64,000 nucleotides of DNA from Streptomyces sp. DH-12 (GTDB lineage: Bacteria > Actinomycetota > Actinomycetes > Streptomycetales > Streptomycetaceae), in contig NZ_PPFB01000001.1 in the NCBI RefSeq assembly GCF_002899455.1, positions 1,674,001 to 1,738,000 of the forward strand, in the 5' to 3' direction. Below, in pieces: positions 8,178 to 15,153 of this stretch (position 1 is the stretch's first letter; each line of letters opens with the position of its first letter). The position numbers and the translations under genes are program-made. Below the pieces are notes generated by a model. That model saw only the letters and a program-made list of their open reading frames with translations, made no database searches and had not been told where the DNA came from.

Positions 8178-9635
8178 TCAGTGAGCGGACTGGGTGTGGT
8201 CCTGCTCCACGTACACCTTGAGGGCCTGGAACTCCTCGATCGCCCGCGGGCCGCACAGGTAGCCGTAGCCGCTTCCCTTGACGCCGCCCTCCTCGAAGTC
8301 CTCGCTGATGGCTCCCCAGGTGTTGATCCATACCGTGCCGGTGCGGATGCGCCGGGCGATCCGGCGGGCCTTCATCGAGTCCGAGCTGAACACCGAGGCG
8401 GCCAGGCCGTAGATGGTGGCGTTCGCCTTGGTCACGGCGTCGTCCTCGTCGTCGAAGATCTCGAACGTCTGGACCGGACCGAAGACCTCTTCCTGCACGA
8501 TCCGGACGTCGGTGCGGTCCACCTCGACCAGGCTCGGCCGGTAGAACGCGCCGGCGGCCAGCGGGCCGTCGGTGACCACACCGCCGCGCAGCAGTACCGT
8601 GCCGTACGAGGTGGCTTCCTCGACGATCGCGTCCACCCGCTGGGCGGACGCCCGGTCGATCACCGGGCCGAGCTGGGCCTTCTCGTCGTCGCCCGACCCG
8701 AGCCGCACCTGCGCGAGCGCGTGGGTGAGCCGGGTGCGCACCTGGTCGGCGATGTCCCGGTGAACCAGTACGCGGGAGCCGGTGCAGCAGAACTGCCCGT
8801 TCATCAGCACCAGCGACTGCACGACGGTCGGGATCACCATGTCCAGATCGGCGTCGGGAAGGATCACCATCGGCGCCTTGCCGCCCAGTTCCAGACCGAG
8901 CCGCTTGAGCGTGGTGGAGGCCGCGGCCGCGATACGGCGGCCGACCGGCGTACTGCCGGTGTAGTTGATCACGGCGACCTTGTCCGAGGAGACCAGGAAC
9001 GGGGCCCCGGTGTTGCCGGACTCGGTGAACACGCTGACCACGCCCGCCGGGATCTCCGGGACCGAGGCCAGGACCTGCGCGAAAAGCTCATTGGTCAGTG
9101 CCGTCTGAGCCGGAAGTTTGACCACGACGGTGCAGCCGGCGGCCAGCGCCGGGCCCAGTGCCCGCACGGTCAGCATGACGGGGGAGTTCCAGGGAGAAAT
9201 GATCCCGGCGACACCGAGCGGCTCGGGCACCGAGTGGGTGTACTGGCCGGGTGCCGTCTCGGCGGCACGCCCGGCGGTCTGGGTGCGCGCAGAGGCCGCC
9301 GCGTACCGCAGCCACCCGACTGCACCGCTGACCTCCCACGTGGTCTCACCCAGCAGCTTGCCGTTCTCCCGGGACAACATGGCCGCGACCTCGGGCACCC
9401 GGGCCTCGAGGGCGTCGGCCAGCCGGCTGAGCGCGGTCGCCCGGAGCGAGGGAGTGCGCGCCCATTCGGTGGCCTCGAACGCGGCGGCGGCTGCGTCCAC
9501 GGCGGCCGAGGCCTCCGCCTCGCCACCGTCGTAGAACGAGCCGACGACGGTGCCGTCGGCCGGGTTGATCGATTCCAGAACCGAGCCGGAGCCGGTCCAC
9601 TGTCCGTTGATCCAGTGCTGCGCGATGGTGTTCAT
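8178..9635 (-). CDS. Aldehyde dehydrogenase (NAD(P)-dependent ALDH superfamily)
   Basis: 485 residues, full family length. The oxyanion Asn is N150 in SPWN, the general base is E249 in LELGGKAP, and the catalytic Cys is C283 in GQFCCTGSR. EEVFGPV and the C-terminal GGVKGSGYG are also present. It should oxidise an aldehyde to the acid in the cytoplasm; substrate cannot be told. The start ATG at 9635 has GAGGAGC upstream, and the whole 150 bp before it duplicates the hydrolase promoter at 2778-2929, so the two genes are likely co-regulated. An IS701 element inserted 50 bp beyond that promoter block. Confidence 0.95.
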   Translation of the reverse strand: MNTIAQHWINGQWTGSGSVLESINPADGTVVGSFYDGGEAEASAAVDAAAAAFEATEWARTPSLRATALSRLADALEARVPEVAAMLSRENGKLLGETTWEVSGAVGWLRYAAASARTQTAGRAAETAPGQYTHSVPEPLGVAGIISPWNSPVMLTVRALGPALAAGCTVVVKLPAQTALTNELFAQVLASVPEIPAGVVSVFTESGNTGAPFLVSSDKVAVINYTGSTPVGRRIAAAASTTLKRLGLELGGKAPMVILPDADLDMVIPTVVQSLVLMNGQFCCTGSRVLVHRDIADQVRTRLTHALAQVRLGSGDDEKAQLGPVIDRASAQRVDAIVEEATSYGTVLLRGGVVTDGPLAAGAFYRPSLVEVDRTDVRIVQEEVFGPVQTFEIFDDEDDAVTKANATIYGLAASVFSSDSMKARRIARRIRTGTVWINTWGAISEDFEEGGVKGSGYGYLCGPRAIEEFQALKVYVEQDHTQSAH

Positions 9636-9784
9636 GGTCCGCTCCTCGTGGTCTCACCCGGGTACCGGGCGGATTCGATGTCTCCACGAGAATGGCTCGG
9701 CCGCCGTGCCGACAGCCTCCGTCAGCTGACTGACATCCGGCCGACAGCGCGCTTACGTCAGTGCCGGGGCAGTGCTGGGACCCG
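9633..9784. repeat. 152-bp duplicated promoter region, copy B
   Basis: Second copy of the block at 2778-2929, same orientation relative to its gene, same length, five substitutions: one at the inner side of the CCCGGG element and four clustered in the distal 40 bp. The palindrome GTCAGCTGAC is at 9721-9730. Homology ends sharply at the aldehyde dehydrogenase ATG on one side and at 9784 on the other. Confidence 0.9.
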
Positions 9785-9834
9785 CGGGAACGTCCCTGGC
9801 CTTCAGGGCGGTGAAGTCGGCGTGCGCGGCCTAG

Positions 9835-11251
9835 TAGTACTTCGTTAGGTTCTGGGCTGTCTGTGGCGGGTTCGTGGGCTGGGCAGAGGGCGGCCGCAGG
9901 TGGCGCAGGCACCGGTCCAGCACCTCAGCAGGTCTTGAAGAACGTCAAGGACCTGGTAGAGGGTCAGGCCGGTGTGTGGGCTTTTGGGTCGAGCCGCCGG
10001 AGGGTGAGGAATGCCTGGGCGGCGGTGACGAGGGTGACGTGGTGGTGCCAGCCGCGCCAGGTGCGGCCCTCGAAGTGGTCCAGGCCCAGGCCGTGCTTGA
10101 GTTCGCGGTAGTCGTGTTCGATCCGCCAGCGCATCTTCGCCCATCGCACCAGGTCGGCGACCGGGGTCGAAGCGGGCAGGTTCGACATCCAGTAGCCGGT
10201 CGGAGCGTCCTGGCCGTCCGGCCACTCAACCAGCAGGGTCTGGGTGGGCAGGACGCCGTCCCATCGGTTGCGGCCGCCGCCCGCCTCCTGGGCCGCGGCC
10301 AGGGACTGCTTACCCGCGGGCCGCACCGTCAGGACCGCGAACCGGGAGATCATCGCGCCTTTGCTGCCCTGACGCCAGGTCACCTCGGCGAACCGGCCGA
10401 CACCGGCTTCGGCCGCGAGGACCGAGACGGCTCGTGGTGGAGTGCGGTAGCGGGGCAGCGTCGGCGGGCCGAGCCCGCTGTAAGCGGGCTGGTACGGCTC
10501 GGCATTCTCCGGGTGGGCGACTTCCTTCCCGGTCAGCGCGAGCACATAGGACAGCCCGCGCTGTTGAAGACCGAGCCGGAACGGGGTGCTGACGCCGTAG
10601 CCGGCATCGGCGACCACGACCGGAGCCTTCAGCTGCCACTCGTCGAGCGTGTCGAGCAGGCCGAGCGCCAGGCGCCACTTCTCCTGGTGCACCACCTCGT
10701 CGGGCACTCCTGCCCTGCGGCACCGCTGCGGTGCATCCGTCCACTCGCGTGGCAGATACAACTCCCAGTTCAGCGGACACGACGCGGTGTCGGTGGCGGC
10801 ATGGACACTGACCGCGACCTGGCAGTTCGCCCGCTTGCCGACCGCTCCGCAGTACTGCCGGGTCACCCCCACCGACGCGGTGCCGCACTTGGGGAACGAC
10901 ACATCGTCGACCACCCACACCTCGGGCCCGATCACCTCGGACAGCCGCTCGGCGATCCGCTGCCTGACCGGCAGCGGATCCCACGGCGACTGGTTCACGA
11001 ACTGCTGCAGAGCCTGCATGTTCCCGTCCGGCAGCCGCTCGGCCATCGGCTGGATCGACTTGCGCCGGCCGTCGAGCATCAGGCCCCGCAGATAACACTC
11101 GCCCCACCGCCGCTGATCCCGCCGCGGCAGCGACCCGAACACATCGGCAACGAACTCCGCCAACTCACCCCGGAGCCGTTCCACCTCCCCCAGCTTCACC
11201 CTGGGAGGCTGCCCACCATCAGCCGAGATCACCCAACGTAACGAAGCACTA
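9835..11251 (-). mobile_element. IS701-family insertion sequence, apparently intact
   Basis: The 1417-bp element ends in inverted repeats: left TAGTACTTCGTTAGGTT at 9835-9851, and right (complement) TAGTGCTTCGTTACGTT, 15 of 17 matching. A CTAG target duplication flanks it at 9831-9834 and 11252-11255, the YTAR-type target known for IS701. It holds one uninterrupted transposase gene. The right-hand CTAG also supplies the TAG stop of the broken recombinase next door. Confidence 0.93.
9964..11232 (-). CDS. IS701-family transposase
   Basis: 422 residues, full length for the family. The DDE-type RNase H fold is visible: first Asp in WVVDDVSFPKCGTAS with SVGVTRQYCG, second Asp in VVVADAGYG, and the catalytic Glu in RIEHDYRELKHGLGLDHFEGR near the C-terminus. 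Start is a GTG at 11232, only 20 bp inside the right inverted repeat. No frameshift or stop, so the element may still be active. Confidence 0.95.
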   Translation of the reverse strand: MISADGGQPPRVKLGEVERLRGELAEFVADVFGSLPRRDQRRWGECYLRGLMLDGRRKSIQPMAERLPDGNMQALQQFVNQSPWDPLPVRQRIAERLSEVIGPEVWVVDDVSFPKCGTASVGVTRQYCGAVGKRANCQVAVSVHAATDTASCPLNWELYLPREWTDAPQRCRRAGVPDEVVHQEKWRLALGLLDTLDEWQLKAPVVVADAGYGVSTPFRLGLQQRGLSYVLALTGKEVAHPENAEPYQPAYSGLGPPTLPRYRTPPRAVSVLAAEAGVGRFAEVTWRQGSKGAMISRFAVLTVRPAGKQSLAAAQEAGGGRNRWDGVLPTQTLLVEWPDGQDAPTGYWMSNLPASTPVADLVRWAKMRWRIEHDYRELKHGLGLDHFEGRTWRGWHHHVTLVTAAQAFLTLRRLDPKAHTPA

Positions 11252-11880
11252 CTAGACGGCTTCGGGGTACGCCTCGCGCTCGGCGTGCTCGGCGAGCGCC
11301 CGGTGGATGCTGGCGACGGAGGGGTTCTGTCCCTTGCGCTTGCCGGTGGGGATGATCAGGTCGGGCTGGATCTGCTCGACGGACTCGCCGCCCGCGCGGC
11401 GGCGGAGCACGGTGTGGAGCATGTCGGCGGTGATGACCGGGGGCCGGCCGCCGTGCCCGCCCTTGCGGGCCGCGGTGTCGAGCCCCTCCAGCGTCGACTC
11501 CGGGATGTTCTCCCGTTCGGTCTCCGCCATCGCCGCGAAGAACGCGAACAGCAGCTTGCCGGGGCCGGTGGGGCCGTAGACGCCGGGCAGGGGGCCCGGC
11601 GAGCATCTCCAGGACCAGGCCGTGGGCGGTGAGGTGGTCGGCGAGCGCGGTGAGTCCGGCGGCGTCGCGGCCGAGCCGCTTCGTCTCGCGCACGGTGAAG
11701 ATGACGCGGCAGTGCGGGGCGTGGGCCTTGCCCTCCCGCGCCGTACGAGCGCCTCCTCGAACCGGGCCCTCCGCGGACGCGGGTGCTGATCTTCTCGCTG
11801 AAGCTCTCGTCCTTCGGGATGCCGTGGCCCGCAAGGCCTCGAGCTGGGAGTCGTCGTCCTGCCCAAGGGCGGAGCAAGGG
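11252..11880 (-). pseudogene. Serine recombinase (resolvase/invertase), frameshifted
   Basis: The C-terminal half reads cleanly: KLLFAFFAAMAETERENIPE, then EGLDTAARKGGHGGRPPVI, a hinge/E-helix and HTH typical of invertase-type recombinases, ending REAYPEAV. Upstream, the catalytic-domain pieces are in other frames: VIFTVRETKRLGRDAAGLTAL (frame change near 11590) and ESFSEKISTRVRG (near 11800). The catalytic Ser region is not recognisable. The stop codon TAG lies in the CTAG target site of the IS701 insertion, so the insertion did not truncate it; the frameshifts did. Confidence 0.8.
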
Positions 11881-12053
11881 GCGCGAGTGGTGCCGTCTCC
11901 TACGCCGGTTTCCGCGCCGGTCTCCGCGCCGGTTCTCGTGATCGTCACGGACTCATGGCAGGCCGAGCCCTCCACGGTCCGCGCACGCGTGGAACTCGTC
12001 CACGGTCGGCGTCGGATGCGCAGGGCTCGGCGGCATGGGGAAGGGCGGTCCGG

Positions 12054-12085
12054 CCCCGCGTACCTCGATCCCCGCGTACCTCGAT
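12054..12085. repeat. 16-bp tandem repeat, two copies
   Basis: CCCCGCGTACCTCGAT occurs twice head to tail, 12054-12069 and 12070-12085, in sequence with no recognisable gene (11881-12258). Likely slippage product. Confidence 0.7.
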
Positions 12086-12258
12086 GATCTTCGGGGTGGG
12101 GTCTCGTCGCAGCCGTGTGTCTCGTGGAGGCGGGCCCGGAGAACGTCACTCGATGTGGGTCGTCGCCCTACCTGCCGGCCAGGTCTGCTGACACTCGATG
12201 AGCCGGCCTGCCGGGTCGTGTCGGCGGTTGGGTGCGAACAACACCTTTGTTCAGGAAG

Positions 12259-12313
12259 CAGCGCCGGGTATGCGGCCCGAAGAAGGGAGCGTCTTGTCGC
12301 ATACTCGGCGCTG
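12259..12313 (-). terminator. Long hairpin after SnoaL-like gene
   Basis: An 18-bp arm CAGCGCCGGGTATGCGGC (12259-12276) pairs with 12296-12313 with two mismatches across a 19-nt loop. It begins 11 bp beyond the stop of the SnoaL-like gene and is well placed as its terminator. Confidence 0.65.
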
Positions 12314-12323
12314 ACCGGCAGAG

Positions 12324-12794
12324 TTACGCCGTCGTGGCTGCTGTCCCGGCGGCTTCGACTGCGGACTTGAAGTCGGGGTGGACCCCGATTTGATCAAGCC
12401 ACACGCTCATCGAGTTGTAGCAGTTGAACCTTTCGACCTTTCCGTCACGGAGGTACCAGAGGTCCGCCGCCGGCACGTCGATCCGGTTCCCGGTCGGCGG
12501 GATCTCGCCGGCCGGAGTCGGAAACCCTCCGAGATGCGTGCCCTGGATCCGCAACTCGACGGCGACGACATCACCGAACACATGCACCTCGAGCAGCTCA
12601 CGGTGTACATCGGGGAACGAGCGGGCGAGGCCCGCGATCACCTGAGGAATCTGCTCTCCGCGGAAACTCTGCGAGGTCGACATGTCGTTGAACGACCCGT
12701 CCTCGGTGAACAAGGCCAGGAAACCGTCACCGTCGAGAACGTTCCCTTCCGCGAGCCGGTAAGCCTCGCGAATGATCTTTTCGTTGCTTTCCAT
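12324..12794 (-). CDS. SnoaL-like / ester-cyclase family protein
   Basis: 156 residues from the ATG at 12794, which has AAAGGAG 8 nt upstream. The NTF2-like cone fold is suggested by the N-terminal helix EKIIREAYRLAEG, the FTEDGSFND loop, FPDVHRELLEVHVFGDVVAVEL and PAADLWYLRDGKVERFNCYN. Members of this group are predicted ester cyclases or steroid-isomerase-like enzymes; the substrate is unknown. It diverges from an Rrf2-type regulator over three operator copies, so expression is probably controlled by that regulator and a small-molecule or redox signal. Confidence 0.82.
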   Translation of the reverse strand: MESNEKIIREAYRLAEGNVLDGDGFLALFTEDGSFNDMSTSQSFRGEQIPQVIAGLARSFPDVHRELLEVHVFGDVVAVELRIQGTHLGGFPTPAGEIPPTGNRIDVPAADLWYLRDGKVERFNCYNSMSVWLDQIGVHPDFKSAVEAAGTAATTA

Positions 12795-12862
12795 TCCCGT
12801 TCTCCTTTGAGTTCGCAACACGCTCAGGTCCGCGCTTGCCCTTGATCGACCCTTTCCGGCCG

Positions 12863-12940
12863 TCGTAACAATAATCGTTACGTCAGATTGTCGCAACCTT
12901 CACGGTTGCGACTGCACTGTCGTAACATGGAGCGTTGCGA
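12863..12940. promoter_or_regulatory. Three phased copies of operator TCGYAAC-N7-GTTRCGW
   Basis: In the 160-bp divergent region the same dyad occurs three times: TCGTAAC...GTTACGT at 12863-12883, TCGCAAC...GTTGCGA at 12891-12911 (perfect), and TCGTAAC...GTTGCGA at 12920-12940. Each has a 7-nt spacer and starts are 28 and 29 bp apart. The third ends just before the SD of the Rrf2-type gene, so binding there would block its expression; the first lies 69 bp from the SnoaL-like start. Confidence 0.85.
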
Positions 12941-12954
12941 CCGGAGGAGGGATC

Positions 12955-13398
12955 ATGAGCGCCAACAGCAGGCTGACCATGGCCGCCCATGCGCTGGCCT
13001 GGATCGGTCTCTACCAGCGCCAGGGCCACGAGGTCGCCACCTCCGAGCAGATCGCAGCCAGCGCGAACACCAACCCCGTGGTGATCAGGCGGCTGCTCGG
13101 CGAGCTGCGCAGGGCCGGGCTCGTGGAGTCCCGGCGGGGCGCGGGCGCGGGCTGGTCGCTGGCGCGCGAGCTGGGGTCGATCACCCTGCTCGACGTGTAC
13201 GAGGCAGTGGAACCCGGCCCGCTGTTCGCGATGCACCGCGCCACCCCGGACCAGGGATGCGTGGTGGGTCACGGCATCCAGCCGGCAATGCAGGGCATCT
13301 ACCAGGACATCGAGGAGACCCTGAGACGCGAACTGGCCCGCGTCACGCTCGAGAAGGTGCTCAAGGACGTACTCGCGGCACCTCGCCAGCCTCTCTGA
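12955..13398 (+). CDS. Rrf2-family transcriptional regulator (YwnA-like)
   Basis: 147 residues. The N-terminal winged helix is typical: RLTMAAHALAWIGLYQ, TSEQIAASANTNPVVIRRLL and the wing GLVESRRGAGAGWSLAR. Instead of the three-Cys cluster-binding motif of IscR/NsrR there is a single Cys in PDQGCVVG, so it is not an ordinary Fe-S Rrf2 protein; one-Cys members may sense electrophiles or thiol stress. SD GGAGGAGG precedes the ATG. It probably represses itself and the divergent SnoaL-like gene through the three repeats between them. Confidence 0.88.
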   Translation: MSANSRLTMAAHALAWIGLYQRQGHEVATSEQIAASANTNPVVIRRLLGELRRAGLVESRRGAGAGWSLARELGSITLLDVYEAVEPGPLFAMHRATPDQGCVVGHGIQPAMQGIYQDIEETLRRELARVTLEKVLKDVLAAPRQPL

Positions 13399-13522
13399 TC
13401 AGCTGGGCGGCCCCGTGCGGGCCGTAGGGTTCGGCGTGGGTTCTGCCCACCGGGGCGGAGTGACGTGAGCGTGGAGATGGAATCCCGCGCCGAACGCGTT
13501 GGATCCGCCGCCGGAACAGACG

Positions 13523-13660
13523 GCGGGCGCAGGCCGAGCTCACCGCGGACCAGGCCGTGCTCGTCCAGCGGCTCCACGACGACGAGCGGGAGAAGGCCGT
13601 CCAGCAGATCCCCGGCGGATTCGGCGTGCCCCGTTTCACGGTGCACGGGCACCTCGCCAA
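13523..13660 (+). pseudogene. Recombinase/transposase HTH-domain fragment
   Basis: The frame reads AQAELTADQAVLVQRLHDD, VQQIPGGFGVPRFTVHGHL, the resolvase-type C-terminal HTH (helix, then GVPRxTVYxHL). No catalytic domain is attached and no start is evident. A remnant of a serine recombinase, consistent with the other recombinase debris nearby. Confidence 0.5.
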
Positions 13661-13709
13661 GCCCAGACCGTCCCCCACCAGGCCCAGACCGTCCCCCGCC
13701 AGGCCCAGA
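13661..13709. repeat. 21-bp tandem repeat, 2.3 copies
   Basis: GCCCAGACCGTCCCCCRCCAG is repeated at 13661-13681 and 13682-13702, followed by a partial copy to 13709. It directly follows the recombinase HTH remnant. Confidence 0.75.
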
Positions 13710-13767
13710 AGGCTGCGACCGCCCGCCCAGCCGGACAGCCGGACAGACCATCGGCTGCCGCACTTCC

Positions 13768-14058
13768 TCAGGCCCCGGGTTCCTCCGGTGACGTCGGCGG
13801 CTCGGCCGGCGTCGGCATGGGCGGCCGGAGGAGGACGGCACGGGCCACGGAGGGGGCGAACAGGCTGGTGACGGGTGCGCAGGGGCCCCGTACGGAGCGG
13901 AAGGCGGTCCCCACCACCGGGTCACCGGGACAGCGCTCCAGGACGCGCCGCAGGTACCAGCCGGCGACGCGGTCCGCCGGCCCGGAGGCCAGGGCACCGA
14001 CCACCGTCAGCAGGACGTTCAGCATGCCCGTCTGCTTGCCCGGCCGTGAAAGGAACAT
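13768..14058 (-). pseudogene. C-terminal fragment of an FAD-dependent oxidoreductase
   Basis: The reading frame contains GMLNVLLTVVGALASGPADR, VAGWYLRRVLERCPGDPVVG and PVTSLFAPSVARAVLL. This resembles the C-terminal helices of Streptomyces FAD-dependent (squalene- or polyketide-hydroxylase-like) oxidoreductases. No FAD-binding domain lies upstream on this strand; that side runs into the dispersed repeat at 14173-14210. Identification rests on memory of the pattern. Confidence 0.4.
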
Positions 14059-14172
14059 GTCCTTTCAGCCCGTCGACCCGCCCGATGGACCAGCCCCGCC
14101 GTAGACGACTGCTCCGGGTCATCGGACAGGTCCGGCGTGTTCCCAGGTGCTCCCATGGCTGGGCAAGCGGCT

Positions 14173-14210
14173 CGGCACCGCGTGAGCCATCCACCGGAGA
14201 ACCCCAGAAG
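14173..14210. repeat. 38-bp dispersed repeat, copy 1
   Basis: A 38-bp sequence beginning CGGCACCGCGTGAGCC and ending CACCGGAGAACCCCAGAAG recurs at 31908-31945 with two mismatches, same orientation. Neither copy lies in a recognised gene. It may be the end of an unknown mobile element. Confidence 0.8.
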
Positions 14211-14261
14211 GCGCAAGAAGTCGATCCAGGGTAGGAAGGGACGAGTCCAGGAATCAACGCC

Positions 14262-15023
14262 GTGGAGCCCGAGATGGTCAATTCCGCGAACGGGGGCGCG
14301 CACCCCGGCGCCCGGCCCGCGGGAACCGGTGGGGAACGGCCCGACAGTGCGCGGGAGGAGGCGAGAGAGCCTTATTCGCGCATTGTCGTGCGTCCCGTGG
14401 GCAGTCCTCTGCCCCTGGGGTTCGTGGGGCTGTCCGGTGGCACCTTCGTCCTGGCGGGGCTGCAGCTCGGCTGGGTTCCGGCGGCTCAGTCGCACGCGGT
14501 CGCGCTGGTGCTGCTGGCCTTCGTCTTCCCGGTGCAGGCGCTGGCGAGCGTGCTGGGGTTCCTGTGCCGTGACGCCGTCGCGGCAACAGGCATGGGCGTG
14601 CTGGCCGGCACCTGGCTGGCGATGGGTGCGATCATGGCGAGCGGTCCGCCGGGGGCCACCAGCGAAGCCGCCGGGCTGCTGCTCCTGCTGGCCGGGCTCG
14701 CGCTGCTGATACCGGTCACGGCCGGCGGAGCCGACAAACTCGTCGCCTCCGTGGTCCTGGTCACGTCGTCACTGCGCTTCTTCCTCACCGGCGCCTACCA
14801 CCTGTCCGGCGGCACGGCGTGGAAGGAGGCGGCCGGCATCACGGGCCTGGTGCTCACCGCTGTCGCGCTGTACGCCGCACTGGCCTTCGAAGTCGAAGAC
14901 GTCAGGCACCGTGCGGTGCTGCCGACGCTGCGGCGAGGCTCGGGGGCCGGAGCCTTCGACGGTACCTCCGGGCACCAGTTCGCCGACGTCATCAAGGAAG
15001 CCGGAGTGCGCCGGGAGCTGTGA
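14262..15023 (+). CDS. Polytopic membrane protein, GPR1/FUN34/YaaH-like
   Basis: 253 residues from a GTG at 14262 (an ATG at 14274 is the alternative). After a polar 45-residue leader there are six hydrophobic segments, beginning PLPLGFVGLSGGTFVLAG, whose P-x-PLGF start and spacing resemble the acetate/succinate uptake (GPR1/FUN34/YaaH) family; the strict NPAPLGL signature is not exact. The C-terminus is cytoplasmic and polar (residues 215-253). It lies 130 bp upstream of the molybdopterin oxidoreductase in the same direction, so it may bring in a small carboxylate for that enzyme. Function is inferred. Confidence 0.6.
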   Translation: MEPEMVNSANGGAHPGARPAGTGGERPDSAREEAREPYSRIVVRPVGSPLPLGFVGLSGGTFVLAGLQLGWVPAAQSHAVALVLLAFVFPVQALASVLGFLCRDAVAATGMGVLAGTWLAMGAIMASGPPGATSEAAGLLLLLAGLALLIPVTAGGADKLVASVVLVTSSLRFFLTGAYHLSGGTAWKEAAGITGLVLTAVALYAALAFEVEDVRHRAVLPTLRRGSGAGAFDGTSGHQFADVIKEAGVRREL

Positions 15024-15153
15024 CGGCACCGGCCGTCCGGCCGGGGAGTTCTTCCTTGCGGGAAATCGTCCCGTCCGGTCCGGGTACCCATCGCCCGTGT
15101 CATCGCCGCGCCGGCATGACGCGCGCTACGTGTGACGCTACGTGTGAAAGGGG

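Noticed and set aside
7500..8331. Extended start for the LtrA gene at 8331, giving a 694-residue protein
   Set aside because: The extra part includes a separate remnant with its own start, overlaps a better-supported gene in another frame, and the LtrA family N-terminus begins at the 7488 ATG.
12054..12085. Two 16-bp direct repeats as the start of a CRISPR array
   Set aside because: Only two copies with no spacer between them; no cas genes in the window.
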